NCBI GenBank assembly: GCA_902812355.1
Contig: CADDZG010000002.1
Coordinates: 1 to 34,491 of the forward strand
Length of the DNA stretch: 34,491 nt
Direction: 5' to 3'
Source of the DNA: Actinomycetota bacterium
GTDB lineage: Bacteria > Actinomycetota > CADDZG01 > WHSQ01
The notes under the pieces were generated by a model, which was not told where the DNA came from, ran no database searches, and saw only the letters and a program-made list of their open reading frames with translations. This document shows, piece by piece, positions 21,900 through 30,600 of this stretch (positions are counted from its first letter, which is position 1; every line of letters begins with the position of its first letter). Position numbers and translations under genes: made by a program.

Positions 21900-22850
21900 A
21901 TGACGCAGGAAGCCGCCGCCCGGACGAACCGGGCCTCCCGGGACGACACTCACACCGAGCTTCGGCCGCTGCTCTTCTCGATCGCCTACCGGATGCTCGG
22001 CAGCGCCAGCGACGCCGAGGACGTGGTCCAGGAGGCTTATCTGCGCTACCACCGCGCCGTGGAGCGCGGCGAGGTGGTCGAGTCCCCCCGGGCGTACCTC
22101 TCCGCCGTGGTCACCAGGGCGGCGATCGATCACCTGCGCTCCGCACGCGTGCGGCGAGAGAGCTACGTGGGACAGTGGCTGCCCGAGCCCCTGCTGGTCG
22201 ACGACGATCCTGCCGGGCGGTGGGCCGAAACCGCCGACTCGCTGTCCATGGCCTTCCTCGTGTTGCTGGAACGGCTGTCGCCGGTCGAGCGAGCAGTCTT
22301 CCTGCTACGCGAGGTGTTCGGATACGACCACGCGGCGATCGCCCCGATCGTGGGCAAGAGCGAGGTCAACGTGCGGCAGATCGCCAGCCGAGCGCGCCGC
22401 CACGTGGCCGCCGGCCGGCCTCGTTTCGAGGCCGACCGGCGCCGTCGCGATGAGCTGGCACAGCGCTTCTTCGCCGCGGTCGCCGAGGGGGACACCGACG
22501 AGCTGGTGTCCCTGCTGGCCGCCGATGCCGTGCTGTGGGGGGACGGCGGCGGCAAGGCTCCCGCCGCGGCCCGTCCGGTGGTCGGGCGCGACCGGGTGGC
22601 CCGCTTCCTCGCCGGACTGGGCCGCCAGGCGCGGCGCCAGGGTCTGCGGATCGCGCCCGTACCGGTCAACGGGCAGCCCGGGGTGATCGCGCACGACCCC
22701 GCAGGGGCGGTCGTCGCGGTGATGACGATCGACGTTGCCGACGGCGAGGTGCAGGCCGTGCGCTCGGTGGCCAACCCGGACAAGCTGCGGCACCTGGGGC
22801 CGGTGCGAGACGCAGCGGGTGCGCAGCGCGGGCCCGGCTCGAGCCGCTAG
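21900..22850 (+). CDS. sigJ: ECF41-group sigma factor (SigJ-type) with SnoaL-like C-terminal domain
   Basis: A 316-residue extracytoplasmic-function sigma factor. Region 2 has FSIAYRMLGSASDAEDVVQE and AVVTRAAIDHLRSARVRRES; the linker has the family motif WLPEPL; region 4 has LSPVERAVFLLREVFGYDHA. The extra C-terminal NTF2/SnoaL-like domain carries the two ECF41 hallmarks, DGGGK (from residue 215) and NPDKL (from residue 292). In this group the fused domain replaces an anti-sigma factor and tunes activity. ECF41 genes usually sit next to an oxidoreductase or carboxymuconolactone-decarboxylase target; none is adjacent here. The ATG at 21900 lacks a ribosome-binding site but directly follows an ECF41-type promoter. 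It is divergent from the DUF3048 gene, a possible co-regulated partner. Confidence 0.93.
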   Translation: MTQEAAARTNRASRDDTHTELRPLLFSIAYRMLGSASDAEDVVQEAYLRYHRAVERGEVVESPRAYLSAVVTRAAIDHLRSARVRRESYVGQWLPEPLLVDDDPAGRWAETADSLSMAFLVLLERLSPVERAVFLLREVFGYDHAAIAPIVGKSEVNVRQIASRARRHVAAGRPRFEADRRRRDELAQRFFAAVAEGDTDELVSLLAADAVLWGDGGGKAPAAARPVVGRDRVARFLAGLGRQARRQGLRIAPVPVNGQPGVIAHDPAGAVVAVMTIDVADGEVQAVRSVANPDKLRHLGPVRDAAGAQRGPGSSR

Positions 22851-22933
22851 GCACTGCCCGGATCTACGGGGGCCGGCGCGGGGCGCAAGGGGCAAGCGCC
22901 GCTCACTGCGGTGGGCATAGGGTGGAGGTGCCG

Positions 22934-24616
22934 ATGACCAGGCCGACCCAGCGTCAGCTTGCCGCCCTCGTCGAGTCGGGGATGATCCTCGCCTCGGACC
23001 TTCAGCTCGACTCGCTGCTCCAGCGGGTGGCCGACCTCGCGTGCGAGATCGTCGGGGCGCGTTACGCCGCGGTGGGCGTGCTGGACGACGACGGCAACCT
23101 CGCTCGCTTCGTCTACTCGGGGATCGATAGCGATGCCGCCGCCAGGATCGGGCATCTGCCCACGGGCCGCGGGGTGCTTGGGGTCGTGATAGAGGAGGGA
23201 GCGCCCCTCAGGCTCGCGGATATCTCGCAGCATCCCCGAGCGGTAGGTTTCCCTGCTCACCATCCGCAGATGCGTTCCTTCCTCGGCGTGCCGATCACCA
23301 TCAAGGGACGGACCTTCGGACGTCTCTACATGACCGAGAAGCAGGATGCCCCCGGCTTCTCCAAGGACGACGAACGCATGGCGTGCACCCTCGCCGCACA
23401 GGCGGGGCTGGCGATCGAGAACGCTCGCCTGATCGAGGAAGCTCGACGGCGGGGCGAGGAGCTGGCACGCCGGGTGGAGGAGCTCGGATCGGTGTACCAG
23501 ACCGGATCGTTGCTCACCTCTGCAGGCTCGCTGGACGAGACGCTGGCGGCCGTGGTCGAAGCGGCCCGGCGGATCACCGGCACCCGCTTCGCCACGCTCA
23601 TGCTGCTCGACCATCCCACCGGTGAGCTGGAGCTGCGCATCGCCTCCGGAAAGGGCGGTGAGAATGCCTCTCTGATCGGCAAGCGGTTCGCGCCCGGGAC
23701 ATCGAAGGCTCACGCGGTCCTCGCCCGGCATTGCGGCGAGGTCGTAGCGGACATCGCCGCGGACCCGGAGATACACCGTGATGTCGTCCGTCTGCTCGGC
23801 CGTCCTCGGAGCGGGATCTTCGTGCCGCTATTCGTGGGGGGTCGGGATATCGGCGCCCTGGCTTGCTACGACCCCGAGGACGGGCGCCCTCCCACCGAGA
23901 CGGATCTCCTTCCTCTGCAGGTGCTGGGAGCGATGGCGGCCGTGGCGGTCGAGAACGACCGGCTCAACCGGGCGCTGCGCGACATGACGCTGCTCGAAGA
24001 GAGGGAGCGGATCGCCAGAGACCTCCACGACGGGGTGATCCAGTCGATCTACGCGATCGGTCTGTCCCTGCAAGGGGCCCTCGTCAAACTCGGAGACCGG
24101 GAGCCGGAACTGAAGCGCGTGATCGAACGGGCGATCTCTGGTCTCGATCACGTCGTTCGCGACGTCCGCAACTACATCTTCTCGCTCGAGCCGATGGTGG
24201 CATCCGGACGCGATCTGAGGCAGGCGCTGCTCGAGCTGGCGCGCGAGCACGAGGCCGATACCCTGGCTCACGTCGTCATCTCGGTATCACCGGACGTATC
24301 CCGCCTCACATCGCATCGCTCGGTACATGTGCTGCACGTCGTTCGGGAGATCCTGTCCAACACCGCCCGCCACGGCCACGCCCAGATGGTGTCGATCGAC
24401 GTGTGCATCCAGGGTGACGAGCTCGTGCTGACGATCGAGGATGACGGGGTCGGTTTCGACCCCGACGCCGTGGAACCCGGCCACGGCCTCTACAACATCC
24501 GTCGCCGTGCGCTGGAGCTGAGAGGGACGCTCGACATCTCCTCCCGTCCACAGGGAGGTATGGCTCACGTCCTGCGTGTGCCGCTCACTTCACAGAGGGA
24601 GGTAGGGCGTGTCTGA
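22934..24616 (+). CDS. devS: DevS/DosS-like GAF-GAF sensor histidine kinase
   Basis: A 560-residue soluble kinase with no membrane segment. Residues 25-165 form a first GAF domain very like that of mycobacterial DevS/DosS: FVYSGIDSDAAARIGHLPTG, then ADISQHPRAVGFPAHHPQMR and SFLGVPITIKGRTFGRLYMT. His110 aligns with His149, the haem ligand of DevS, and His100 with His139. A second GAF spans about 195-340. The HisKA_3 box ERERIARDLHDGVIQSIYAI holds phosphoacceptor His365, and the ATPase domain includes EILSNTARHGHA and IEDDGVGFDP. Haem binding and sensing of O2, NO or redox state are inferred from the conserved histidine. A GGAGG lies 5 nt before the ATG. The stop overlaps the response-regulator start by 8 nt. 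narK follows, which points to control of nitrate respiration. Confidence 0.9.
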   Translation: MTRPTQRQLAALVESGMILASDLQLDSLLQRVADLACEIVGARYAAVGVLDDDGNLARFVYSGIDSDAAARIGHLPTGRGVLGVVIEEGAPLRLADISQHPRAVGFPAHHPQMRSFLGVPITIKGRTFGRLYMTEKQDAPGFSKDDERMACTLAAQAGLAIENARLIEEARRRGEELARRVEELGSVYQTGSLLTSAGSLDETLAAVVEAARRITGTRFATLMLLDHPTGELELRIASGKGGENASLIGKRFAPGTSKAHAVLARHCGEVVADIAADPEIHRDVVRLLGRPRSGIFVPLFVGGRDIGALACYDPEDGRPPTETDLLPLQVLGAMAAVAVENDRLNRALRDMTLLEERERIARDLHDGVIQSIYAIGLSLQGALVKLGDREPELKRVIERAISGLDHVVRDVRNYIFSLEPMVASGRDLRQALLELAREHEADTLAHVVISVSPDVSRLTSHRSVHVLHVVREILSNTARHGHAQMVSIDVCIQGDELVLTIEDDGVGFDPDAVEPGHGLYNIRRRALELRGTLDISSRPQGGMAHVLRVPLTSQREVGRV

Positions 24617-25286
24617 ACGCGCACGGGTGATGCTCGTCGACGACCACGAGGTCGTGCGCGAGGGTCTCAAGGCGCTGCTCGAAGCAGAAGGCGACATCGA
24701 GGTCGTGGCCGAGGCCTCCACGGGCCCCCAGGCGGTGTCGATGGCCAAGACCTACCGGCCGCAGGTCGTGGTCATGGACGTGCGCATGCCGGGTGGATCA
24801 GGCATCGAGGCGTGCCGGGATATCCGCGCCTTCGACGACGGCATCCAGGTCATCATGCTCACGTCCTACTCGGACGATGAGGCGCTGTTCGACTCAATCA
24901 TGGCGGGGGCCGCCGGCTTCGTGCTGAAGCAGATCAGGGGACGAGACTTGGTCGACGCGGTGCACAGGGTGGCTGCCGGCGAGTCGTTGCTCGATCCCAA
25001 GGTGACAAAACGCGTGCTCGAGCGGCTGCGCAAGGCGAGGGTCGACGACCGCGATCCCAAGCTGGCCCGGCTCTCTCCCCAGGAGGAACGGATCCTCGAC
25101 ATGATCGGCGAGGGCATGACCAATCGCCAGATCGCCGAACGCGTCCACCTTTCGGACAAGACGATCAAGAACTACGTGTCGGGGATCCTGCAGAAGCTCG
25201 AGGTGTCGCGCCGGGCCGAGGCTGCCGCCTACGTGGCTCGTGTGCGGGCGAGCGAGCAGGCGCGCCACGAGGATCCTGGAATCTGA
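24609..25286 (+). CDS. devR: DevR/NarL-family response regulator
   Basis: A 225-residue response regulator that aligns without gaps to the start of mycobacterial DevR with a 3-residue offset: Asp57 (VVVMDVRMP), Thr85 (MLTSYSDDEAL) and Lys107 (GFVLKQIRG) match DevR Asp54, Thr82 and Lys104. The LuxR helix-turn-helix has LSPQEERILDMIGEGMTNRQ and HLSDKTIKNYVSGILQKL; the K-T-x-K-N series that contacts DNA in DevR is retained. It should bind DNA as a phosphorylated dimer. The GTG start at 24609 overlaps the kinase gene by 8 nt, so the pair is translationally coupled. A textbook DevR box was not found nearby, so its operator may differ. narK and narGHJI are the obvious candidate targets. Confidence 0.92.
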   Translation: MSERARVMLVDDHEVVREGLKALLEAEGDIEVVAEASTGPQAVSMAKTYRPQVVVMDVRMPGGSGIEACRDIRAFDDGIQVIMLTSYSDDEALFDSIMAGAAGFVLKQIRGRDLVDAVHRVAAGESLLDPKVTKRVLERLRKARVDDRDPKLARLSPQEERILDMIGEGMTNRQIAERVHLSDKTIKNYVSGILQKLEVSRRAEAAAYVARVRASEQARHEDPGI

Positions 25287-25293
25287 TCGGTCG

Positions 25294-25315
25294 CGCCCCC
25301 CGGCCTGCTGGGGCG
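25294..25315 (+). terminator. Hairpin downstream of the devR-like gene
   Basis: CGCCCC (25294-25299) pairs with GGGGCG (25310-25315) across a 10-nt loop, 7 nt after the response-regulator stop. It may end or attenuate the sensor transcript before narK. There is no T-tract. Confidence 0.4.
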
Positions 25316-25337
25316 TGACCAACGGGCCCACGGGAGC

Positions 25338-25370
25338 GGGCCGTCCGGCCCTAGGGACGGGGCGGCGTCC
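25338..25370. promoter_or_regulatory. Nested palindromes upstream of narK (candidate operator)
   Basis: Three overlapping inverted repeats occur here: GGGCCG-TC-CGGCCC (25338-25351), CCGTCC-n8-GGACGG (25341-25360) and GGACG-n6-CGTCC (25355-25370). They lie 72-104 bp before the narK start. The GGGAC/GTCC half-sites recall the DevR box, but the spacing is wider than consensus. Confidence 0.35.
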
Positions 25371-25395
25371 GGCCGACCCTGGACGGCAACGGGGT

Positions 25396-25422
25396 GCCGG
25401 TAGGTCGCCCCGCACGACCGGC
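25396..25422 (+). other. Inverted repeat in the narK leader, just before the ribosome-binding site
   Basis: GGTCG (25403-25407) pairs with CGACC (25415-25419), and GCC/GGC can extend the stem through a 4-nt bulge (25396-25398 with 25420-25422). It ends 6 nt before the AGGAGGG site. It could be an operator or an RNA structure affecting narK translation. Confidence 0.3.
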
Positions 25423-25441
25423 ACGATCAGGAGGGACGATC

Positions 25442-26680
25442 TTGACGACGAGGTGGCATGGCAGCCGGATGCCGCAGGGCGCCCGGCGGGCGCTGATCCT
25501 GGCGACGCTCGCGTTCATGGTCAACTTCTGGGCCTGGAACCTGCTCGCCCCCCTGGCTACCACGTACAAGGAGTTGCTGGGGCTCGGTCCGGTCGAGGTA
25601 TCGGTCCTGGTTGCGGTTCCGGTGATCGTGGGTTCCCTGGGGCGCATCCCGCTCGGCTCTCTCACGGATCGCTTCGGCGGACGGTTTGTCTTCGCGCTGC
25701 TCAGCTTCGCCCTCATCGTTCCGATCGCCTTTCTCGCAACCGCCGGCTCCTACCCCGCACTGCTGGCAGGCGGCTTCGTGCTCGGGCTCGGAGGTGCTTC
25801 GTTCGCCGTCGGGGTCCCCTTCGTCAGCGCGTGGTTCCCTCCGGAGCGCCGCGGGCTCGCTCTGGGCATCTACGGACTGGGCAACATCGGCACGTCGATA
25901 TCGGGTTTCGTGTCGCCGCGCGTCGTCGACGCGGCCGGCCGGGAGTGGGCTTTCCTCATCGTCGTCGCGCCCCTGGCGCTGATGGGCCTGCTATTCCTCA
26001 CGGTGGCGCGCGATGCACCGGGATGGAAACCGGCCACGGAGCCGTTTCTGCAACGTTGGGTCGCTGCGCTGGGCCTGCCGCTGGTGCGCCGGCTCGCGCT
26101 CCTGTACGCCATAACCTTCGGCGGCTTCGTCGCCTTCGGCGTCTATCTGCCGACGTACCTCGTGTCCGGTTACGATCTGTCGGTGGCCGACGCCGCGCTC
26201 CGGGCGGCGGGTTTCGTCATGCTGGCCACCCTCGCGCGCCCGCTCGGCGGGTGGCTCGCCGATCGGTACGATCCGATCAAGATCCTCGCCCCGGCCCTCG
26301 CCGGGGTCACGGTGGGGGCGACGGCGATCGCTCTGCAGCCGTCGCTGGCCGTGGTGACGGTTCCCTTCCTGGGCGTTGCGGTCTTCCTCGGGCTGGGCAA
26401 CGGGGCGGTCTTCGCGCTGCTCGGGCGGCGGATCCCGCCCACGCAGGTCGGCAGTGCCACGGGGTTGGTGGGCTGTGCCGGTGGTCTCGGCGGCTTCTTT
26501 CCTCCGATCGTGATGGGGCTCGTCTACCAGGCAACGGGCTCGTACTCGATCGGGTTGGGACTGCTGGCGATCGTTGCTCTGGCCGCCGCCGCTTTTACGT
26601 GGCGGGGGCGCGACGTGCCCCAGGAAGCCTCTTCCGAGCCGTCTGCTCCCACGGACCAGCCCGTCGGCCACGCGGTGTGA
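25442..26680 (+). CDS. narK: NarK-type nitrate/nitrite transporter (MFS, NNP family)
   Basis: A 412-residue inner-membrane protein with about 12 hydrophobic segments. Family signatures are visible: the motif-A loop GRIPLGSLTDRFGGRFVF, the first nitrate-signature-like helix ALGIYGLGNIGTSISGF, and the second, GLVGCAGGLGGFFPPIVMGL, preceded by GLGNGAVFALLGRRIP. NarK proteins import nitrate and/or exchange it for nitrite, feeding the cytoplasmic active site of NarG. The start is TTG 25442: AGGAGGG lies 6 nt upstream and no ATG or GTG fits as well; an ATG at 25394 would place that site inside the gene. It follows the DevSR-like pair by 155 bp and precedes narGHJI, with a hemerythrin-cupin gene between on the other strand. 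Confidence 0.92.
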   Translation: MTTRWHGSRMPQGARRALILATLAFMVNFWAWNLLAPLATTYKELLGLGPVEVSVLVAVPVIVGSLGRIPLGSLTDRFGGRFVFALLSFALIVPIAFLATAGSYPALLAGGFVLGLGGASFAVGVPFVSAWFPPERRGLALGIYGLGNIGTSISGFVSPRVVDAAGREWAFLIVVAPLALMGLLFLTVARDAPGWKPATEPFLQRWVAALGLPLVRRLALLYAITFGGFVAFGVYLPTYLVSGYDLSVADAALRAAGFVMLATLARPLGGWLADRYDPIKILAPALAGVTVGATAIALQPSLAVVTVPFLGVAVFLGLGNGAVFALLGRRIPPTQVGSATGLVGCAGGLGGFFPPIVMGLVYQATGSYSIGLGLLAIVALAAAAFTWRGRDVPQEASSEPSAPTDQPVGHAV

Positions 26681-26681
26681 G

Positions 26682-26705
26682 CGGACCGGTCCGGGGCGAG
26701 CCCGG
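26682..26705. terminator. Palindromes between convergent narK and hemerythrin-cupin genes
   Basis: A 12-bp perfect palindrome CGGACCGGTCCG (26682-26693) overlaps a small hairpin CCGGG-GCGAG-CCCGG (26691-26705). They fill most of the 32-bp gap between two convergent stops, the place where a shared terminator is expected. Confidence 0.4.
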
Positions 26706-26712
26706 CCGCGCC

Positions 26713-27480
26713 TCACCGCCGCGGCGGGGGTCCGATCCGGACGCCGGGTGCCGCACCGTGGATCGTGAGGTAGCGGACCCCTCGAGGGCCGGCCGTGAGA
26801 CTGCGCTCGCTCCCCTTGGGGACGAGCAGCAGCACACCCTCATCGAGCTGCTCCTCGACGCCGTCGATCGCCACGGTCGCTTCGCCGCTGATGCCGATCA
26901 TGACGACGTCGCGCTCCTCGTTGATGTGGGGCGCGACGCTGTCGCCGGGCGGCCGGTCGATCAGGTTGACGTCCAGCTGAGCTGTGGCGACGGTCCACAC
27001 GGGGCCTGTACCCCTGCCGGAGCGCAGGCCGACGGCACGCTCGCCGAGGACCAAGCCCGCGCCGTGGTGGGGCCGGGGCAGGTGCTCGAGCCGGTCGGCA
27101 GCGATCTCCTCGAGCAGCGGGAACAGGGCGCGCTCTTCGAATCGGACGTGCTCCTGGAGCAGGCTCCCGGCGGTATCGGCTACCTCCGGGGTGGGGGCGT
27201 GCCGGAGCGCGGCGGCGAGGCGGTGCAAAGCGGCATGCTCGCCGAGGGCCCTGAGAAGGTACTCCCGCTGGGTGCGGTCGTCGGGATCCAGCAGGGGGAA
27301 CAGCTGCTCCTCCTCGTAACGCATGTGCGCCATGGTCTCGCGTGCGAAGAGGGCGAGGAAGGCTGTGGCGGCCCGATCGAGATCGCTTCCAGACGCGGCG
27401 GCGCGTAGGTTACGGGCCGCTGCCAGCGCATGATGGTGGTCGTGTGTCAGGGGGATCAGACTGTCGTGTCGGCGCGCCAT
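26713..27480 (-). CDS. Hemerythrin-like domain fused to a cupin domain
   Basis: A 255-residue soluble protein. Residues 1-125 form an HHE/hemerythrin-like four-helix bundle with candidate di-iron ligands: His13/15/16/17 (LTHDHHHAL), His52 with Glu56/57 (AHMRYEEEQLFP), His82/86 (GEHAALH) and His111 with Glu115/116 (EHVRFEERALFP). Residues 160-245 form a cupin barrel (PPGDSVAPHINEERDVVMIG, then GVLLLVPKGSERSL). The cupin keeps His185 and Glu189, has Asn at the second His position and lacks the late His, so its metal site may be lost. Hemerythrins bind O2, NO or iron; stress-protection and Fe-S repair relatives occur near denitrification genes. The ATG has AGGAG 4 nt upstream. It sits antisense between narK and narG and is divergent from narG. 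Confidence 0.88.
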   Translation of the reverse strand: MARRHDSLIPLTHDHHHALAAARNLRAAASGSDLDRAATAFLALFARETMAHMRYEEEQLFPLLDPDDRTQREYLLRALGEHAALHRLAAALRHAPTPEVADTAGSLLQEHVRFEERALFPLLEEIAADRLEHLPRPHHGAGLVLGERAVGLRSGRGTGPVWTVATAQLDVNLIDRPPGDSVAPHINEERDVVMIGISGEATVAIDGVEEQLDEGVLLLVPKGSERSLTAGPRGVRYLTIHGAAPGVRIGPPPRR

Positions 27481-27547
27481 CGGGCTCCTATCAGTGCTCG
27501 GCTGCGATGCTTCGCCAGCAGGTTACGACCACATCGGTGCGGGGAGG

Positions 27548-27589
27548 ACGGCTGCCGTACCGAGAGTAAATGCGCATGTGTTATGACAT
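27548..27589. promoter_or_regulatory. Candidate operators in the hemerythrin-narG divergent intergenic region
   Basis: An 11-bp inverted repeat ACGGC-T-GCCGT (27548-27558) and a looser ATGT-n6-ACAT repeat (27576-27589) lie in the 121-bp gap. The second lies in the most AT-rich stretch nearby (GTAAATGCGCATGTGTTATG), where the narG promoter is expected. No consensus FNR site (TTGAT-n4-ATCAA) or DevR box was found. Confidence 0.35.
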
Positions 27590-27601
27590 CGCTGTGGTCG
27601 C

Positions 27602-30600
27602 GTGGCGCTCGGACGCACGAGCGGCCTCTGTGCGAGGGATGCGGTTCCGGTGACTCCGGACCGTAGGGGCCCCGCGGCGACTCCCGGGCTGGACGGTGAA
27701 GTCACCGAAGCGCTGTTGCGCCTAGGGCGCCACCTGCGTCGCGGCGAGACGTCGGCCGATCTGCGCACCATTATCGAGGTCGGGGGCCGCGAGGCCGACG
27801 CCTTCTACAGGGACCGGTGGTCGCACGACAAGGTCGTGCGCTCCACGCACGGGGTGAACTGCACCGGCTCCTGCTCGTGGAAGGTGTACGTCAAGGACGA
27901 CATCATCACGTGGGAAGCCCAGCAGACGGACTATCCATCGGTGGGCCCCGATCGCCCGGAGTACGAGCCGAGGGGGTGTCCGCGCGGGGCTGCCTTTTCC
28001 TGGTACACGTATTCACCTACCCGGGTGCGCTATCCGTACGTGCGCGGGGTTTTGCTGCAGATGTTCCGCACGGCCAAGCGGGAGGCCGGAGGCGATCCCG
28101 TCGAAGCGTGGAGTCTGGTAGCCGACAACCCCAAACGCCGGGCCGCGTACGTGTCGGCGCGCGGCAAGGGCGGGTTCGTGAGGGCGTCGTGGCGTGAGGC
28201 GATCGAGATCGCCGCGGCGGCCCACGTGCACACGATCCGGCGGTGGGGGCCGGATCGGATCGCCGGCTTCTCCCCGATCCCGGCGATGTCGATGGTGAGT
28301 CACGCGGTGGGAGCGCGTTTCATATCGCTGATCGGCGGTGTCATGCTGTCGTTCTACGACTGGTTCGCCGATCTGCCAGTGGCCTCGCCGCAGGTGTTCG
28401 GCGATCAGACCGACGTCCCTGAAAGTGCGGACTGGTGGGACGCCGGCTACCTCATCATGTGGGGAGCGAACCTTCCCGTGACGCGCACGCCGGATGCGCA
28501 CTGGATGGCCGAGGCGCGCTACCGGGGGCAGAAGGTGATCGCGGTGTCTCCGGACTACGCCGACAACGTGAAGTTCGCGGACGAGTGGTTGCACGCGCAG
28601 CCGGGCACCGACGGCGCGCTGGCGATGGCCATGGGGCACGTGATCCTCAACGAGTTCTTCGTACAGCGCGAGACGCCCTACTTCACCGGATACGTGAAGC
28701 GGTACACCGATCTTCCGTTCCTGATCAAACTCGACGAGCGGGACGGCTACTTCGTCCCACGCAAGTTCCTGACCGCAGCGGATCTGGGTTCCGAAAGCGA
28801 GGGTGCCGCCTTCAAGACAGTTCTGCTCGACGCTGCCACGGACGAGCCTTTCGTTCCCAACGGCTCGCTCGGGTTCCGTTTCGGACAGCAGGGGGAGGGC
28901 CGGTGGAACCTCGATCTCGAGGGTCGCGATCCCTTGCTCACCCTGGCCGGAGGCGGGGCCGAGGCGGTGCCCGTCCGCCTCGTGCGCTTCGACACGCCGG
29001 ACGGCACCGGACGGGTTCTACGCCGAGGCGTGCCGGCGCGACAGGTCGCGGGGCATCTCGTCACAACAGTGTTCGATCTCCTCCTTGCGAACTACGGCGT
29101 ACGTCGTGAGGGTCTCCCGGGAGATTGGCCCTCGGGGTATGACGATCCCAACCATCCCTACACCCCCGCATGGCAGGAAGCGATCACGTCGGTCCCGGCG
29201 GCGGCCGCGGCTCGGATAGCGCGCGAGTTCGCCGATAACGCAGCCCGGACGCGCGGACGTTCCATGATCGTGATGGGGGCGGGCACCAATCACTGGTTCC
29301 ACTCCGATCTGATATATCGTTCGTTTCTCGCCTTGCTCACGCTGACCGGGTGTCAGGGTGTCAACGGGGGCGGTTGGGCGCATTACGTCGGTCAGGAGAA
29401 GGTCCGCCCGCTGACCGGGTGGACGCAGTTGGCGTTCGGGCTCGATTGGTCGCGCCCTCCGCGTCAGATGGTGAGCACGCCGTTCTTCTATCTCGCTACC
29501 GATCAGTGGCGTTACGACGCTCTGGATCCGGGGATCCTGGCCGCGCCCGGTGAGGCCGAACGGCTGGACGCTTCGAGCACGGCGGATCTGATCGCCCGTT
29601 CGGCTCGGATGGGGTGGATGCCCTCGTACCCCACCTTCGACCGCAATCCGATCGAGCTCGTCGAAGAGGCCGAGGCGCGGGACGAAGACCCGATCGCCTA
29701 CACGGTCGGCGCGCTGCGTGACGGCAAGCTGAGGTTCGCATGCGAGGACCCCGATGCCCCGGAAAATTGGCCGCGGGTGTTGACGGTATGGCGTTCGAAC
29801 CTCCTGGGCTCATCGGGCAAGGGCAACGAGTATTTCTTGCGGCATCTGATCGGAGGTGACTCCGCGATACGTGACGAGGAGGTGCCCGCCGATCGTCGGC
29901 CTCGCGAGGTGACTTGGCGCGAGCCGGCCCCGATAGGCAAGCTCGATCTGCTCTTGAGTCTGGACTTCAGGATGACGAGCACCACGCTGTTCTCCGACGT
30001 CATCCTACCGGCCGCGACCTGGTACGAAAAGCACGACCTCTCGAGCACCGATATGCACCCCTTCGTGCACGCGTTCAGTCCGGCGATCCCGCCCCCGTGG
30101 CAGACGCGTACCGACTTCGACTGGTTCCAGCTGCTGGCGCGTGCGTTCAGCGACATGGCCCGGGTTCACCTGGGCAAGCGCAGAGACCTGGTGGCCGGTG
30201 CCCTGATGCACGATAGCCCCGACGAGCTCTCGGTGCCGGGCGGCGCCGCCCGCGACTGGAAGAGAGGACAATGCGAACCGATCCCCGGGGTTACGATGCC
30301 GCGGCTCACCGTAGTGGAGCGCGACTACGAAACCGTTGCCGAGCGTATGACCGCCCTGGGCCCCCTACTCGACCGGCTGGGAGCGACGACGAAGGGTACG
30401 ACCTTCGATCTCACCGCCGCGGTAACGCAACTGAAGATGAAGAACGGCGTGATCCGAGGGGGTGCCGGCGACGGGCGACCCTCTTTGCTAGAAGACGTCC
30501 ATGCCTGCGAGGCAATCCTTGCTTTGTCGGGTACTACCAACGGATCGTTGGCGGTGCAGGGCTTCCGCGACCTCGAGCGCCGGACCGGCATGCGCCTCGC

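Noticed and set aside
25240-27408. 722-codon plus-strand frame across narK and the hemerythrin-cupin gene
   Set aside because: It crosses the devR end, all of narK in the wrong frame and the antisense strand of the hemerythrin gene. The translation is Arg/Gly/Pro-rich without motifs.
25287-27650. Search for consensus DevR boxes and FNR sites near narK and narG
   Set aside because: No GGGAC-n4-GTCCC or TTGAT-n4-ATCAA match was found by eye; only wider-spaced half-sites exist, so no such site is annotated.
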